From NCBI GenBank assembly GCA_035688265.1, contig DASSNE010000019.1:8209-72208 (forward strand): a DNA stretch of 64,000 bases, read 5' to 3'. This stretch comes from DASSBR01 sp035688265. GTDB taxonomy: Bacteria > Pseudomonadota > Gammaproteobacteria > Natronospirales > DASSBR01. The translations under genes and the position numbers were made by a program. This document shows positions 62,765 to 64,000 of the stretch, one piece after another; position 1 is the first letter of the stretch; each line of letters begins with the position of its first letter. Under the pieces are notes generated by a model. It saw only the letters and a program-made list of their open reading frames with translations. It was not told the origin of the DNA and did no database searches.

Positions 62765-63784
62765 TTATCGTGGCGGCGCGAGCTCGCTCAGCGGCCAGCG
62801 CGTCCGCACCTGCGCGTCGGCCGTGCCGCCCTCGCCGGCGCTCAGGCGCGCCCAGCCGGCGTAAGCGATCATCGCGCCATTGTCGGTGCAAAACTCAAGG
62901 CGCGGAAAGTAAACGCGCCCGCCGCGCGCCGCCAGCATATCGGTCAGGCGCGCGCGCAGCCGCTTGTTGGCGCCGACGCCGCCGGCGACCACCAACTGAT
63001 CGAGGCCTGTTGCATCGAGCGCGCGCTCGCACTTGATCGCGAGCGTCTCGACGGCGGCCTCCTCAAACCCGCGCGCCAGATCGGCGCGGCCCTGCTCGTC
63101 GAGCGGATCGTGCTGCCTGAGTGCGACCAGCACCGCCGTTTTCAGGCCGCTGAAGCTGAAATCGAAGCCGGGCCGGTCAGTCATCGGCCGCGGCAGCTTG
63201 AAGCGGGCCGGGTCGCCGCCCTCGGCAAGCCTGGCGAGTGCCGGGCCACCGGGATACGGCAGCCCGAGGAGCTTGGCGGTCTTGTCAAAGGCCTCGCCCA
63301 CCGCGTCGTCGATCGACTCGCCCAGAATCCGGTACTGCCCCAGTCCTGCGACCTCAACCAGCAGCGTATGGCCGCCCGACACCAGCAGCGCGAGAAACGG
63401 AAACCGCGGCGCGGGCGATTCGAGCATCGGCGCCAGCAGGTGGCCTTCCATGTGATGCACACCGAGCGCCGGCTTCTGCCACGCAAACGCGAGCGACCGC
63501 GCCAGGCAGATGCCGACCAGCAGCGCGCCGGCGAGACCCGGACCGGCGGTATAGGCGATGCCGTCGATGTCGGCCGGCGTGCTGCCGGATTCGGCCAGTG
63601 CGGTGCGAATCAGCGGCGCGAGCTTGCGGATATGGTCGCGAGACGCCAGCTCCGGCACGACGCCGCCGTACTCGGCGTGCATTTTGACCTGGCTGTAGAG
63701 CGCGTGCGCGAGCAGGCCGCGGTCGCCGTCGTAGACGGCGGCGGCAGTTTCGTCGCAGGAGGTTTCGATTCCAAGGATTCGCAT
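62765..63784 (-). CDS. tsaD: tRNA N6-adenosine threonylcarbamoyltransferase TsaD
   Basis: 339 residues of the ASKHA fold. It transfers threonylcarbamoyl to A37 of ANN-reading tRNAs with TsaB and TsaE. ILGIETSCDETAAAVY is the phosphate-1 loop; metal-binding histidines are H111 and H115 in HHMEGH; VSGGHT and VVAGGVGAN are the other nucleotide motifs. ATG at 63784 gives the standard N-terminus. Upstream an IS630-like element and CTAG repeats interrupt the neighbourhood, where rpsU often lies. Confidence 0.97.
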   Translation of the reverse strand: MRILGIETSCDETAAAVYDGDRGLLAHALYSQVKMHAEYGGVVPELASRDHIRKLAPLIRTALAESGSTPADIDGIAYTAGPGLAGALLVGICLARSLAFAWQKPALGVHHMEGHLLAPMLESPAPRFPFLALLVSGGHTLLVEVAGLGQYRILGESIDDAVGEAFDKTAKLLGLPYPGGPALARLAEGGDPARFKLPRPMTDRPGFDFSFSGLKTAVLVALRQHDPLDEQGRADLARGFEEAAVETLAIKCERALDATGLDQLVVAGGVGANKRLRARLTDMLAARGGRVYFPRLEFCTDNGAMIAYAGWARLSAGEGGTADAQVRTRWPLSELAPPR

Positions 63785-63839
63785 GCTGGCTTCAGGACAA
63801 ATGGACGCATAATGATGAACCAATCGCATTTGTTCTGCT

Positions 63840-63866
63840 ATCTGTCTAGTGGCTAGTAGCTAGTGT
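63840..63866. repeat. Short CTAG-rich repeat before the IS element
   Basis: Three CTAG tetramers occur in about 25 bp (TCTAGTGGCTAGTAGCTAGTGTAC), like the cluster at 9374-9456. It lies directly beside the probable left end of an insertion element. Confidence 0.6.
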
Positions 63867-63943
63867 ACTGCGACAGAATTAAAGGAACATAAAGTCGTAT
63901 GTTCTGTCTTAGTCAGAGAGTGGAGCGAAACAGGACAAGCGAA

Positions 63944-64000
63944 ATGCGAGTTGCCGCAGCAATTAAACTGACCCCGCAAGAAGAACAGCGACTGACACGG
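63944..64000 (+). CDS. IS630-like transposase, N-terminal fragment (runs off window)
   Basis: Nineteen codons from an ATG with AGGA upstream: MRVAAAIKLTPQEEQRLTR, matching the start of IS630/Tc1-like transposases, whose N-terminal helix-turn-helix begins with such a sequence. The rest lies beyond the window. The 80 bp before it (from about 63860) has no gene and probably includes the left inverted repeat next to a TA target. Confidence 0.6.
   Translation, partial: MRVAAAIKLTPQEEQRLTR

Overview
The window is a GC-rich chromosomal segment that looks like a gammaproteobacterium, probably near the Xanthomonadales/Nevskiales. The evidence is gene content and order: YggS-ProC-YggT beside pilT-pilU (as in Pseudomonas), a YggN/DUF2884 protein, MidA, tsaD-folB-folK, and many secreted peptidases. 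This placement is an inference; no rRNA or tRNA lies in the window to confirm it. No CRISPR array, prophage or origin was seen.

Layout. 1-9.5 kb: a truncated amino-acid antiporter, recQ, an alkylation-repair pair (ada-alkA fusion and ogt), a DUF2884 protein, a cobalamin-type radical SAM enzyme, a DinF-like MATE pump and a TerB-like protein. A CTAG-rich hairpin closes this block. 9.5-15.3 kb: an HU-like protein, yggT, proC and yggS on the minus strand, then divergently pilT, pilU and an unusual third PilT/PilU-like ATPase. 15.3-21.7 kb: a large M16 peptidase divergent from a POT and an OPT peptide-transporter pair. 21.7-25.5 kb: an AT-richer accessory island with a pentapeptide-repeat membrane protein, a uracil-DNA-glycosylase-like protein with a small unknown partner, and a RES/Xre toxin-antitoxin pair.

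25.5-37 kb: a small AlkA glycosylase, a TTG-started zinc-ribbon protein, a truncated phosphoesterase, an RRM protein with a structured leader, an MFS pump, a PEP-CTERM protein behind a consensus sigma-54 promoter, a lipoprotein FKBP, a DUF1232-helicase-Fe-S-nuclease fusion, pncA and an S10 peptidase. 37-43.8 kb: a PAS/degenerate GGDEF/EAL protein, a REP pair, an amidase lipoprotein, an Fsr-like MFS transporter and a third AlkA.

43.8-51.1 kb is a mannoside-utilisation locus. GH92 and GH47 alpha-mannosidases, an FHS sugar transporter, an AGE-family (mannose isomerase-like) epimerase and a PfkB fructokinase together predict mannoside -> mannose -> fructose -> fructose-6-phosphate. 51-62 kb is peptidase-rich: three M1 peptidases (two of them tandem lipoprotein paralogues) and an S9 peptidase, with midA between them. 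The window ends with tsaD-folB-folK and the first 19 codons of an IS630-like transposase. The peptidases plus the POT and OPT transporters suggest a peptide-scavenging heterotroph that also attacks mannose-rich glycans.
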